A stretch of DNA of 52,762 nt, from the NCBI GenBank assembly GCA_025062095.1, contig JANXAZ010000024.1:1-52762 (forward strand), given 5' to 3'. The number at the start of each line of letters is the position of its first letter. Position 1 is the first letter of the stretch. This document shows, piece by piece, positions 7,459 through 15,519 of the stretch. Source of the DNA: Geminicoccaceae bacterium. GTDB taxonomy: Bacteria; Pseudomonadota; Alphaproteobacteria; Geminicoccales; Geminicoccaceae. The translations under genes were made by a program, and so were the position numbers. The notes under the pieces were generated by a model, which saw only the letters and a list, made by a program, of their open reading frames with translations, had not been told where the DNA came from and searched no databases.

Positions 7459-8724
7459 TCATCCGGCCCCGCCTTCGACCGGCAGGCCGTTGAGCCCGCC
7501 CGCGCACAGACGGAGAAGATGACCGCTGCGCCGGGCCTTGGTCTCGAGATAGAAGCGATTGTGCCGATTGGGCGGAACCGAAGACGGCACGCGCTCGACC
7601 ACTGCCACTCCGTGCCGCGCCAGGGCCTCGAGTTTCTCGGGGTTGTTGGTGATCAAGCGCAGGCGCTCGATCCCGAGAAGGCGCAGCATCTTGGCGGCGA
7701 AGGCGTAATCGCGCTCGTCCGGGAGGAAGCCGAGGTGGGTGTTCGCGTCCACCGTATCCAACCCCTGGTCCTGCAGGCGATAGGCGCGCAGCTTGTTCAA
7801 CAAGCCGATGCCGCGACCTTCTTGGCGCAGATAGACGAGCACGCCCGCCCCTTCTTCCGCCATCTGGGCGAGCGCGGCGTCGAGCTGCGCCCCGCAATCG
7901 CAGCGGAGCGAGCCGAAGACGTCGCCCGTGAAGCACTCGGAGTGCAACCGCACGAGGGGGGCGGACCGGCGCTCGGGCTCGCCGACCACGAGCGCCAGAT
8001 GCTCGACCGCACCCGAAGCCGATCGGAAGAGCACGAGGCGCGCCCGCTCCGTGGCGGCGATCGGCAGGCGCGCTTCGACGAGCGGCCGCAAGGTGGCGAG
8101 ATCGTCGCGCGAGCGGGCGAGGATGGCCTCCGCCTCGACCGCGATGTCGGCCCGCACTTCCCCTGTGGCCGCACGCGCGAGCACCGCCGGGATGAGCCCG
8201 GCGCGCTTGGCGAGATCGACCGCCGCTTCCTCGACCCGTGTCGCGCGCCGCAGGCGCGCACCGTCGGGCAAGGAACGACCGCCGCCGGGGAACCCGGGAC
8301 CCACGAGCGCGAGAAGCGTCGCGGGCGCGATCTCGGGATCGAGCTCGAGCGCGACGCAACCGACCGCGGGAACGAGAAGACCCAGCGCTTGCGCACGCGT
8401 GCCGGTGAGCAGAAGCGTCGCCGGCGGGCGCGCGGCCAACCAGTCGCGGAGCCCGGGTTCGTCCAAGGGCTCGACGGCGTGGACGAGTATCGCCGACTCG
8501 CCGTCTTGGACGAGACAGGTGCCGCCGCCCGCGAGCACCCGCTCGGCGGCGACGACCCGAGCGCGCCGCGCGCGGGCGGAAGGAGTCACGGCGACCTCCG
8601 AAAGGCGGATCTCTTCATCGGCCGGCCGTTTCCTCCCGACGATGACGGAACCTCGCGCCGAGGCGAAGGCTTCCGCGCTTTTCCTGTGGATGGAGTTATC
8701 ACGCCGCATGGCCTCGGAAAACAC
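7459..8724 (-). CDS. GTP cyclohydrolase II with degenerate RibB-like N-terminal domain
   Basis: The C-terminal half of this 421-aa protein is a full GTP cyclohydrolase [24 protein letters not shown] carries zinc ligands Cys264, Cys275 and Cys277, followed by [11 protein letters not shown] (299-308) and ITNNPEK. It opens GTP to 2,5-diamino-6-ribosylamino-4-pyrimidinone 5'-phosphate. The N-terminal 200 residues follow the DHBP synthase (RibB) layout, with [19 protein letters not shown] matching THTEAAVDLARLAG, but the catalytic acidic stretch DDEDRENE is reduced to QDGESA around residue 74. That half should be inactive. The start (GTG 8724, or ATG 8709) is uncertain. It may serve riboflavin or a dedicated pathway with the neighbouring reductase. 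Confidence 0.9.
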   Translation of the reverse strand: MFSEAMRRDNSIHRKSAEAFASARGSVIVGRKRPADEEIRLSEVAVTPSARARRARVVAAERVLAGGGTCLVQDGESAILVHAVEPLDEPGLRDWLAARPPATLLLTGTRAQALGLLVPAVGCVALELDPEIAPATLLALVGPGFPGGGRSLPDGARLRRATRVEEAAVDLAKRAGLIPAVLARAATGEVRADIAVEAEAILARSRDDLATLRPLVEARLPIAATERARLVLFRSASGAVEHLALVVGEPERRSAPLVRLHSECFTGDVFGSLRCDCGAQLDAALAQMAEEGAGVLVYLRQEGRGIGLLNKLRAYRLQDQGLDTVDANTHLGFLPDERDYAFAAKMLRLLGIERLRLITNNPEKLEALARHGVAVVERVPSSVPPNRHNRFYLETKARRSGHLLRLCAGGLNGLPVEGGAG

Positions 8725-8748
8725 GATTGGACCCGAGGGATGGCTCCT

Positions 8749-9309
8749 TCACCTCCCCCCGATCATACGTACGAGCACACGGTCCCGATCGATCAGGTGG
8801 TGCTTGAGGGCGGCACCGACGTGGAGGGCGAGAAGGGCCGCGAGCACCCAGCCCTCGAACTGATGCAAGCCGAGCAAAAACGCCTCCAGCCGGGCGTCCG
8901 GTCCGATGGGGTGGGGAATCGGGATCACACCGAACAGGAGCGTCGGGATGCCGAGGGGAGAAGCAGCGGCGGCGAGGAAGCCGGTGATCGGCATGGCGAG
9001 CAGGAGGAGGTAGAGGAGCGCGTGGTTGACGGCGGCCGCGCGCCGTTGCCAGAGAGGCATGGTCGGGGGATGGGCGGGCCGAGCGGGTTCGAGCAGACGC
9101 CACACCAGCCGCAGGAGGGTGAGGGCGAGGATCACCAGGCCCAGGCTCTTGTGGCGCTGATACAGGACGAACTTCTCGGTCAGGGCCTCGGGGCCCAGGC
9201 CCACCATGTAGCGGCCGAGGAGCCACTGCCCGAGTACGAGCAGAGCCGTGACCCAGTGGAAGAGGCGGATGCCGAGCCCCCAACGCTCGCGGTCGCTGCG
9301 CCAGCTCAT
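8749..9309 (-). CDS. Cytochrome b561 family protein
   Basis: The 186-aa integral membrane protein has four hydrophobic helices and the bacterial b561 histidines: RLFHW (residue 18), YQRHKSLG (about 53) and LHVGAALKHHLIDRD near the C-terminus (about 161 and 168). These would hold two b-hemes that pass electrons between the quinone pool and a periplasmic partner. Its ATG overlaps the upstream yceI stop (ATGA), the usual YceI/b561 pairing, and it is followed 24 bp later by the cyclohydrolase II gene. Confidence 0.9.
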   Translation of the reverse strand: MSWRSDRERWGLGIRLFHWVTALLVLGQWLLGRYMVGLGPEALTEKFVLYQRHKSLGLVILALTLLRLVWRLLEPARPAHPPTMPLWQRRAAAVNHALLYLLLLAMPITGFLAAAASPLGIPTLLFGVIPIPHPIGPDARLEAFLLGLHQFEGWVLAALLALHVGAALKHHLIDRDRVLVRMIGGR

Positions 9310-9866
9310 CCGCGGACGGCCTCGATCGCGAAGCGTACGAGGATCTCGGGGGCCAGGACCTGGTCGCTGTCGAAGGGCCCCTCGCCGAAGCGGAAGGCCC
9401 GCCGTTCGAGCCGCACTTCGCCCGCGGCTCGGGCTCTCTCGCCCTCGATCTCGATGCGTGCCGGATGGACGAGCCGCCGGTTGATCCCCTTCATCTGGAG
9501 CTCGGCTTCCACCTCGTAGACGCCGTCATTTCGGGCGCGAAAAGCGAGAGTTCGGTAACGGGCCCGAGGCCAACGCGCGACATCGAAGAACTCGGCCGAC
9601 AGGGCCTGCTTGTCGCGGTTGACGTCGCCCGTGAACACGCTCGCGAGCTCGACTTCGACCTCGACCGTCGAGCCCGCGAGATCGCGGGGATCGAAGCGGA
9701 TCGATGCCGTCCAGCGGGCGAAGCCGCCCTCGATCCGCTGCGCGCCCTGACGGGTTTCGAACAGGATGCGGCTCGATTCCGGGACGAGGCGCCATTCCGC
9801 CGCGGCCGCGGCGGAAGCCGCGAGGATCGCGAGGACGAGGGCGCTCGTTGCTGAAAGGCGGCGCAT
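9306..9866 (-). CDS. YceI-family periplasmic protein (second copy)
   Basis: This 186-aa protein has a signal peptide (MRRLSATSALVLAILAASAAAAA) and a YceI domain: EWRLVPESSRILFETRQGAQRIEGGF, DVNRDKQALSAEFFDVARWPRARYRT and AELQMKGINRRLVHP. It is clearly diverged from the copy at 6844-7434 and belongs to the group usually coupled with cytochrome b561, with which it overlaps by four bases. It is first gene of the minus operon yceI - b561 - cyclohydrolase II - yceI - reductase, so its upstream 93 bp probably hold the promoter. Confidence 0.88.
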   Translation of the reverse strand: MRRLSATSALVLAILAASAAAAAEWRLVPESSRILFETRQGAQRIEGGFARWTASIRFDPRDLAGSTVEVEVELASVFTGDVNRDKQALSAEFFDVARWPRARYRTLAFRARNDGVYEVEAELQMKGINRRLVHPARIEIEGERARAAGEVRLERRAFRFGEGPFDSDQVLAPEILVRFAIEAVRG

Positions 9867-9959
9867 GCGCGTCTTCCCCGAGGCCCGCTGCGCGGAGCCC
9901 CGCAGGGGAGATCGTGCGCCCCGTCCGCCGCGTCCAGGGTCCCCGCGCGGCCCCGCCGC

Positions 9960-11624
9960 TCACGCCCCTTCTGCGACGATCCGCTCGTAGGCCGGAAGGG
10001 TCAGGAACTCGACGAACTCGTCGCGGAGCACGAGGTCGAGCAAGAGCCGGGCGGCGTCGCGATAACGGCCGGTCGAAAAGCGCGCGCTTCCGAGCTCGGC
10101 CTCGATGCGCGCGAGCTCTTCCTCGACCGTGCGCCGGACCAGATCGGCATCGACGACCCGGCCGTCCGCGAGCCGTGCGGCGTGTTTGCGCCACTGCCAC
10201 AGCTGAGCGCGGCTGATCTCGGCGGTGGCCGCATCCTCCATGAGGTCGTTCAACGGCACGCAGCCGATCCCGCGCAGCCAGGCCTCGAGATAGCCGATCG
10301 CCACGTTGCAGTTCGTGCGCAGGCCTTGTTCGGTGATCGTGCCCTCGGGTACCGCCAAGAGTTCCGCGGCGGTCGCCGTGAACCCCGCCTGCTTGCCGCT
10401 GTCGATCTGATTGGGCCCGGGCATGAGCCGATCGAAGACCTCCTTGGCCACCGGAACGAGACCGGGATGCGCGACCCAGGTGCCGTCGTGCCCGTCGGTC
10501 GCCTCGCGCTCTTTGTCGGCGCGGACGCGGGCGAGCGCTTCTTCGTTCTTGACCGGATCGTGGCGGATCGGGATCTGCGCCGCCATGCCCCCCATGGCAT
10601 GGGCGCCGCGGCGATGGCAGGTGGCGATCACCAGACGCGTGTAAGCGCGCATGAACGGCACGGTCATCGTCACCTGCGCCCGGTCGGGCAGCACGCGATC
10701 GGGGTGGGCGCGGAATTTCTTGATGTAGCTGAAGATGTAATCCCAACGTCCGCAATTGAGGCCGGCGCAGTGCTCGCGCAGCTCCCACAAGATCTCGTCG
10801 AGCTCGAACGTGGCCAGAATGGTCTCGATGAGGACCGTGGCTTTGATCGTGCCCGCGGGCAGGCCCAGCCGCGACTGGGCGTGGTGGAACACGGCGTTCC
10901 ACAGCCGCGCTTCGAGATAGCTCTCCAACTTGGGCAGATAGAAATACGGACCGGTCCCGCGAGCGACCAGTTCTCGGGCGTTGTGGAAGAAGTAGAGGCC
11001 GAAATCGAAGAGCGCGCCCGAGACCGGCTCCCCGTCGACGAGAAGATGCGCTTCCGGAAGATGCCAACCGCGCGGCCGCACCAGGAGCACGGCGGTCTTG
11101 TCGGCGAGGCGATAGGCCTTGCCGGTCTGCGGATCGTCGAAAGCAATGGTGCGGCGGACGGCGTCCATGAGGTTGAGCTGGCCCTGGATCAGATTGACCC
11201 AGGTCGGCGTCGTGGCGTCCTCGAAGTCCGCCATGAAGCAGGACGCGCCCGAATTGAGCGCGTTGATCACCATCTTGCGGTCCACGGGACCGGTGATCTC
11301 GACCCGTCGGTCGCGGAGATCCGCCGGCACCGGCCAGACCTTCCACTCGGCGGCGCGGATGTGGGCGGTCTCGGGCAGGAAGTCGGGGAGTTCGCCGGCA
11401 TCCAGCCGCTTCTGCCGCTCGGCGCGCAAGGCGAGCAGTCGTCGTCGCTCGCCCCCGAAGCGTCGCTCGAGATCGGCCACGAAGGCGAGAGCTTCGGGGG
11501 TGAGCACGCGCTCGAAACCGGCGAGCACGGGGCCGCGGAGTTCCACACCGGGAAGTTCGACGCGCTGCACGAGATCCTCTCCCGCTCGGACGCGAAACCG
11601 GCGGGCGGATAGCACGGCTGTCAC
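9960..11624 (-). CDS. aceB: Malate synthase A
   Basis: The 554-aa protein matches malate synthase A over its full length. [26 protein letters not shown] carries the arginine and acidic residues of the glyoxylate/Mg site, and [22 protein letters not shown] with [14 protein letters not shown] form the signature. It condenses glyoxylate with acetyl-CoA to malate in the glyoxylate shunt. No isocitrate lyase is next to it. The start is a GTG at 11624 without an obvious ribosome site; an in-frame GTG three codons later is an alternative. It is transcribed away from the divergent MgtE-like gene. Confidence 0.96.
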   Translation of the reverse strand: MTAVLSARRFRVRAGEDLVQRVELPGVELRGPVLAGFERVLTPEALAFVADLERRFGGERRRLLALRAERQKRLDAGELPDFLPETAHIRAAEWKVWPVPADLRDRRVEITGPVDRKMVINALNSGASCFMADFEDATTPTWVNLIQGQLNLMDAVRRTIAFDDPQTGKAYRLADKTAVLLVRPRGWHLPEAHLLVDGEPVSGALFDFGLYFFHNARELVARGTGPYFYLPKLESYLEARLWNAVFHHAQSRLGLPAGTIKATVLIETILATFELDEILWELREHCAGLNCGRWDYIFSYIKKFRAHPDRVLPDRAQVTMTVPFMRAYTRLVIATCHRRGAHAMGGMAAQIPIRHDPVKNEEALARVRADKEREATDGHDGTWVAHPGLVPVAKEVFDRLMPGPNQIDSGKQAGFTATAAELLAVPEGTITEQGLRTNCNVAIGYLEAWLRGIGCVPLNDLMEDAATAEISRAQLWQWRKHAARLADGRVVDADLVRRTVEEELARIEAELGSARFSTGRYRDAARLLLDLVLRDEFVEFLTLPAYERIVAEGA

Positions 11625-11716
11625 GGTCCGACCACGGTGCAGCGCGAAAAAGCCGCGGCGCGCGCGAAAACCTCCTGCCTCCGCGGCGGGACCGCGCGTA
11701 CACGAAGAGCGCGACC

Positions 11717-12691
11717 ATGGATCCCGTGACCCGTCCGATCGCCGAGACCGCCGGAGCTCGTCTCGAGGCGCGGGTCCCGCGCGGGCGCGAAGGCGAGACG
11801 GCGGGGGACGCCCTGGCGCGCCTCGCGCGCGAGCGCTACGCGCTTCTCGACCCCGTCTGGGTGGTCGACGCCGAGGAGCGTCTTTCCGGGGTGGTTCCCA
11901 CCGCCGAGCTCCTCGCCGCGGCGCCCGACGCGCCGCTCGCCTCTCTCATGCGGCCGCCGCCGCCCGCGGTCGGCGCCGAGACCGATCAGGAACGGGTGGC
12001 GATCGTCGCCCACCGATACCGGCTCGCGTCCGTGCCGGTGGTCGACGAGGGCCGCCGCTTTCTCGGCGTGGTTCCGCCCGAAGCGCTCATCGACGTCTTG
12101 TTGCGCGAGCACGACGAGGATCTGCGTCGGTTCACCGGCATCCTCGATTCGACGAACCACGCCACCCAGGCCCTGGCGCTGTCACCGATACGGCGCGTCG
12201 CGTACCGATTGCCCTGGTTGTTCGTGGGGCTGTTGGGGGCGATCGTGGCGGCGGCGGTGATGGCCGGATTCGAGGCGCGGCTGCAGGCTCAGGTGGCGAT
12301 CGCCTTCTTCGTCCCCGCGATCGTCTATCTCGCCGATGCCATCGGCACCCAGAGCGAGGCGGTGGCGGTGCGCGGGCTGTCCCTCGAGCAGGCGCCTCTG
12401 GGCCGGTTGTTGTGGGGCGAGCTCGCTACCGGGGCGCTTCTGGGCCTCGTGCTCGGGACGGGTGCGATGCCCGCGGCGCTTCTCCTCGGCGCGGGGTGGG
12501 GGCTCGCGCTCGCCGTCGCCGTCGCCATTCTCGCCGCCGGCACCTGCGCTTCGGCGATCGGGCTCCTGTTCCCTTGGGTCTTGAGCCGGCTCGGCCTCGA
12601 TCCGGCCTACGGCAGCGGGCCGGTGGCCACCGTCACCCAGGACGTGCTCACGCTACTCGTCTATTTCGCCTGCGTGGCCGTACTCGTTTGA
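11717..12691 (+). CDS. MgtE-like divalent cation channel/transporter lacking the N domain
   Basis: This 324-aa protein has two CBS-like repeats (residues about 20-130), then about five transmembrane helices starting at 163. The membrane part aligns with Mgt[24 protein letters not shown] matches the GNaGtQ...Rg helix, and [17 protein letters not shown] keeps the aspartate that lines the Mg2+ pore in MgtE. The acidic superhelical MgtE_N gating domain is missing, so length is well below the usual 450 aa. Magnesium or cobalt transport is probable. Its last 44 bases overlap the convergent ecsC-like gene. Confidence 0.8.
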   Translation: MDPVTRPIAETAGARLEARVPRGREGETAGDALARLARERYALLDPVWVVDAEERLSGVVPTAELLAAAPDAPLASLMRPPPPAVGAETDQERVAIVAHRYRLASVPVVDEGRRFLGVVPPEALIDVLLREHDEDLRRFTGILDSTNHATQALALSPIRRVAYRLPWLFVGLLGAIVAAAVMAGFEARLQAQVAIAFFVPAIVYLADAIGTQSEAVAVRGLSLEQAPLGRLLWGELATGALLGLVLGTGAMPAALLLGAGWGLALAVAVAILAAGTCASAIGLLFPWVLSRLGLDPAYGSGPVATVTQDVLTLLVYFACVAVLV

Positions 12692-13532
12692 GCGAACCGG
12701 GTTTGCCGTAGCGCGCCCCGATCGCGCGGTAGGCCGCTTCGACCGCCGGGCGACCGTAGGTCCGCTCGAGCCGGCGGACCGTGAAATGCCCGTCGGCGAC
12801 GCTCAGGAAGTGCTCCATGAAGAGGGTGTTGACGGCGGCACCGGCGAGCGCGCCGAACACCGGCACGAGCTGCGCGGCCGCCTTGTCGGTCACGACGACG
12901 CCGAAACGCGCTCCGATCGCCCGTAACAATCCGATCGGTTGAGGCAGCGCGGAGGCGGCGCCCGCGTCGAGCGCCGGCACGTTCGTGAACTGCCACGCCA
13001 GGCCCAGGCGCAACTCGTAATAGCCGAGCTCGGCGTAATCGTCGGCGTGGCTCCGCCCGCCGATCGCGAACACCTTGACGCAGGAGAGGCGGGTCTTGGG
13101 GCTGCGCGGATCCTCGCCGTTGGCCCGAGCCACGTCGGCGATGGCCCGCAGCATCACGAGGGTGGTCGTGGGGAGCTCGAGAAGCAGCGCGGGAAGTCCG
13201 AAGAAGCCGCCGACCGCACCGGTGAGCGCGGCCGCCAGACGATGTCCCAGGAGTCCCGTCGGGGGCGGGGTCTGTTCGAGCGTCCCGGCGGCGACGTCGT
13301 AGGCCCGCACCACAGCCGCCTCCGCCGCGCGCCGGATCGGCCCCGACCAGTCCTCCGGCAAAAGGCGCAGGATCTGATCGATGGGCGTGCCCAGAATACT
13401 CGAGAGCTGGGCGGCGAAGCTCGGCCGCTCGAGCGCGAGCCAGGCCCGCTCGAGCTCCTCCCGCGCTTCCAGAGGAAGGGTGGGACCCGCGACCGAGGGT
13501 TGCGGACGAACTCTGGGAAACGGGACGATCAC
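12648..13532 (-). CDS. EcsC family protein
   Basis: The 294-aa protein starts at a GTG (13532) overlapping the stop of the small upstream gene. The EcsC-family core is visible: GGFFGLPALLLELPTTTLVMLRAIADVARANGEDP (about residues 112-146), then a Cys/Phe-rich stretch VKVFAIGG and a second hydrophobic hairpin PVFGALAGAAVNTLFMEHF. The tail is strongly basic ([12 protein letters not shown]). EcsC proteins are hydrophobic proteins of unknown biochemical role. It is co-transcribed with the 71-aa unknown protein. Confidence 0.85.
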   Translation of the reverse strand: MIVPFPRVRPQPSVAGPTLPLEAREELERAWLALERPSFAAQLSSILGTPIDQILRLLPEDWSGPIRRAAEAAVVRAYDVAAGTLEQTPPPTGLLGHRLAAALTGAVGGFFGLPALLLELPTTTLVMLRAIADVARANGEDPRSPKTRLSCVKVFAIGGRSHADDYAELGYYELRLGLAWQFTNVPALDAGAASALPQPIGLLRAIGARFGVVVTDKAAAQLVPVFGALAGAAVNTLFMEHFLSVADGHFTVRRLERTYGRPAVEAAYRAIGARYGKPGSLKRVRPRRRNRRVA

Positions 13533-13744
13533 CACAGCATCTTCAGGCTCACGACCTGCCGGAGCATCGACTTGGGCAGCACGGCGCGAACCTTCTCGCC
13601 CTTGGCGTTGCTCAGCAGGACGACGACGTGGGCCGATGTCACGGTCGTAACTTCTGCTTTTTCGAAGACGAGCTCTTGGCGACCCTGTGACGATTCGATG
13701 ACGACCCGCGCGGCGTCCTCGCTGCGTCCTTCCTCTTGGGCCAT
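13529..13744 (-). CDS. Small conserved-looking protein of unknown function
   Basis: A 71-aa product starting at ATG 13744, eight bases after GGGAG; an in-frame GTG at 13753 is less well placed. The sequence alternates hydrophobic residues (VVIESSQGRQELVFEKAEVTTV, AHVVVLLSNAKG, VRAVLPKSMLRQVVSLKML), so a small beta-barrel or SH3/Hfq-sized fold is likely. No cysteines, signal or membrane helix are visible. It overlaps the ecsC-like gene by four bases, implying translational coupling. I do not recognise a family. Confidence 0.6.
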   Translation of the reverse strand: MAQEEGRSEDAARVVIESSQGRQELVFEKAEVTTVTSAHVVVLLSNAKGEKVRAVLPKSMLRQVVSLKMLW

Positions 13745-13885
13745 CGCGTGCACTCCCGACGAGACCGCGGTCTTCGCAGCCGACCGGGCGGATCATACTC
13801 GGCTCGCGCGCGCGCTTGCAGCCCCGCGCCGCGCTATGGCATCACCTCGCGCGCGTTCGATGAACCGTCGCAAAGGGACGATCCC

Positions 13886-14191
13886 ATGGCGATCGGCTCG
13901 CTCAACGGCCGCGGCCAGCTGCTCCTGACCGGTCTCGTCGTGGGGGCCGCGACGCTCGCTCTGGCCCCCGTGCTGTTGCCGGCGATCGCCCGGGTCGGCC
14001 GACCGATCGCCAAGGCCGCGATCAAGGGGGTGATCCTCGCCTGGCAGACGACCCAGGAGACGGTGGCCGAGCTCGCGGAGGCGGCCGAGGACATGCTCGC
14101 CGAAGCACGCGCCGAGCTCGAACAGGAAACGGCCGAACAGGCGGGCGGTCCGGGCGCGGCGGCGGCCGGCGAGGCGCGGGCGCATGGCTGA
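13886..14191 (+). CDS. DUF5132 family protein
   Basis: This 101-aa protein starts at ATG 13886 after AAGGGA. It has a hydrophobic segment LLLTGLVVGAATLALAPVLLPAIA (residues 10-33), a basic linker GRPIAKAAIKGVILAWQ, and an acidic helical tail rich in Glu and Ala (AELAEAAEDMLAEARAELEQE). This is the DUF5132 layout, which I recall occurring beside HMA2 proteins and P-type ATPases. Function is unknown; it is probably a small membrane-anchored accessory. Its stop overlaps the next gene's ATG by eight bases. Confidence 0.75.
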   Translation: MAIGSLNGRGQLLLTGLVVGAATLALAPVLLPAIARVGRPIAKAAIKGVILAWQTTQETVAELAEAAEDMLAEARAELEQETAEQAGGPGAAAAGEARAHG

Positions 14192-14648
14192 GCCGGAACC
14201 GGCGCGGATCGTTCATCGTCTTCCCGGCCGCGTTCGCCTCAGGATCGACCGCCGCCGCTACGATACGGCCTGGTTCGACGCCCTCGCCCTCGAGCTCGCG
14301 CTCTCCGAGCGCGTGCGCTCCGTCGAGGTCAACCCCCGCACCGCGAGCGTGCTCGTCTACCACGAGGGTCCGCTCGAGCCGCTGCTGGACGAGCTCGCCG
14401 CGCGCGGCTTCGTGCGCGTGGAAAGCCTCGCACCGCGAGAAATCCCGGTCGCGCAGCGGCTCGCGGAGCGGGCGGGGGCCCTCGACGATCGCTTGCGTCG
14501 CGCGACCGCGGGCGAGCTCGACCTCAGGGGAGCGGCCCTGCTCGCTCTGCTGCTGCTCGCTCTCGTCCAGGTCATCCGCGGTCAGGTCGCGGGCCCGGCG
14601 GTGAGCCTGTTGTGGTACGCGTCCAATCTCGTGCGCGGTGGGCGCTGA
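14184..14648 (+). CDS. HMA2-domain membrane protein
   Basis: The 154-aa product begins ARIVHRLPGRVRLRIDRRRYD, with ferredoxin-like HMA2 features (PGRVRLRI, then SVEVNPRTASVLVYHEG), in residues 1-75. No CxxC metal motif is present. Residues about 110-150 are hydrophobic (LRGAALLALLLLALVQVI, VAGPAVSLLWYASNLV) and probably form one or two membrane segments. The N-terminus of the P-type ATPase encoded at 16701-19754 has the same HMA2 pattern, suggesting that the two work together or share a ligand. It is translationally coupled to the DUF5132 gene. Confidence 0.75.
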   Translation: MAEPEPARIVHRLPGRVRLRIDRRRYDTAWFDALALELALSERVRSVEVNPRTASVLVYHEGPLEPLLDELAARGFVRVESLAPREIPVAQRLAERAGALDDRLRRATAGELDLRGAALLALLLLALVQVIRGQVAGPAVSLLWYASNLVRGGR

Positions 14649-14725
14649 GCGCCGCGTCGCGCCGTCTTTCGCCGGCCCGGCCCGAAGCTTATCTGCAAGA
14701 CGCGGAAGATCGCGAGGAGACGCCG

Positions 14726-15514
14726 ATGCAAGAAGCGGAAGGGACGCGCGCGGAAGGAACCGAGCCCGCGACGAGCGCCGAGCTCAAGGCCGCGGTCCGA
14801 GGCGAGCTCGAAAAGATCGCCCGCACCGAAGAAGAGATCGCCGAAATCGTGCGCGCGCGGGTGCGCGAAGGGGCGCGCGCGACCGGTCGCGCCGCGGCCG
14901 AGGCGCTGGGGCTCGCGCGCGAAGCCGTGCGCTCGGCCATGGCCGCGGCCAAAGACGCGGGCGGGCTTCTGGTTACCGCGCGCGCCGCCGCCAAAGGCGC
15001 CGTGCTCGGGGTGGCGGACGTGGGCGGCGACGTGGCGGCGGCCGCCGGCGGTGTCGTGCGCGCGGCCACCGAGGCGGCCGCGCAGGCGGGGGCGGATGTC
15101 GCTTCGGTCGCCAAGCGCGCGGTGGACGGCGTGCTCGATGCCGCCGCTCAGGTGGGAGGGCGCACGGCCGAGATCGCGCGCACCGCGGCGAACGCGGCGC
15201 TCGAGGCGGTGAGCGGCATCGGCGGGGTGGCCGTGGGCGCGCTCAAGGAGTTGGTGGGCACCGTCGGAGGCGTGATCCGCTCGGTGGGCGAGCTCGTCTT
15301 CCACAAGCTCGCACCGGGCGAAGAGAAAACCGCGGGCGAAGCCGCGGCGCCCGCGGCGAAGCCGCAACGTGCGCGGCGCACCACCGCGGCCGCGAAACGG
15401 CCGCGGAAAGCCGCGGGCGAGGGGGCATCGCGCCGGCCGGCCGCTGCGCCGACCGTCGAGCCGGCTCCCGAAGCGCCGAGCCCGACGAGCGTCGAGCCGG
15501 GAAAGACCGGCTGA
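14726..15514 (+). CDS. Alanine-rich amphipathic (phasin-like) protein with basic tail
   Basis: The start is ATG 14726 after GAGGAGA. Residues 1-50 are charged and helical. Residues about 50-190 are almost continuous Ala/Val/Gly-rich amphipathic helix, as in phasins and apolipoprotein-like surface-coating proteins. Residues about 205-240 form an Ala/Lys/Arg/Pro tail (AAKPQRARRTTAAAKRPRKAA) resembling histone H1-like bacterial tails that bind DNA or polyphosphate. The 262-aa composition could be artefactually similar to many families, so phasin is a shape-based label. It ends 5 bp from the convergent metK-like stop and is the third gene of the DUF5132-HMA2 operon. Confidence 0.6.
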   Translation: MQEAEGTRAEGTEPATSAELKAAVRGELEKIARTEEEIAEIVRARVREGARATGRAAAEALGLAREAVRSAMAAAKDAGGLLVTARAAAKGAVLGVADVGGDVAAAAGGVVRAATEAAAQAGADVASVAKRAVDGVLDAAAQVGGRTAEIARTAANAALEAVSGIGGVAVGALKELVGTVGGVIRSVGELVFHKLAPGEEKTAGEAAAPAAKPQRARRTTAAAKRPRKAAGEGASRRPAAAPTVEPAPEAPSPTSVEPGKTG

Positions 15515-15519
15515 GGAGA

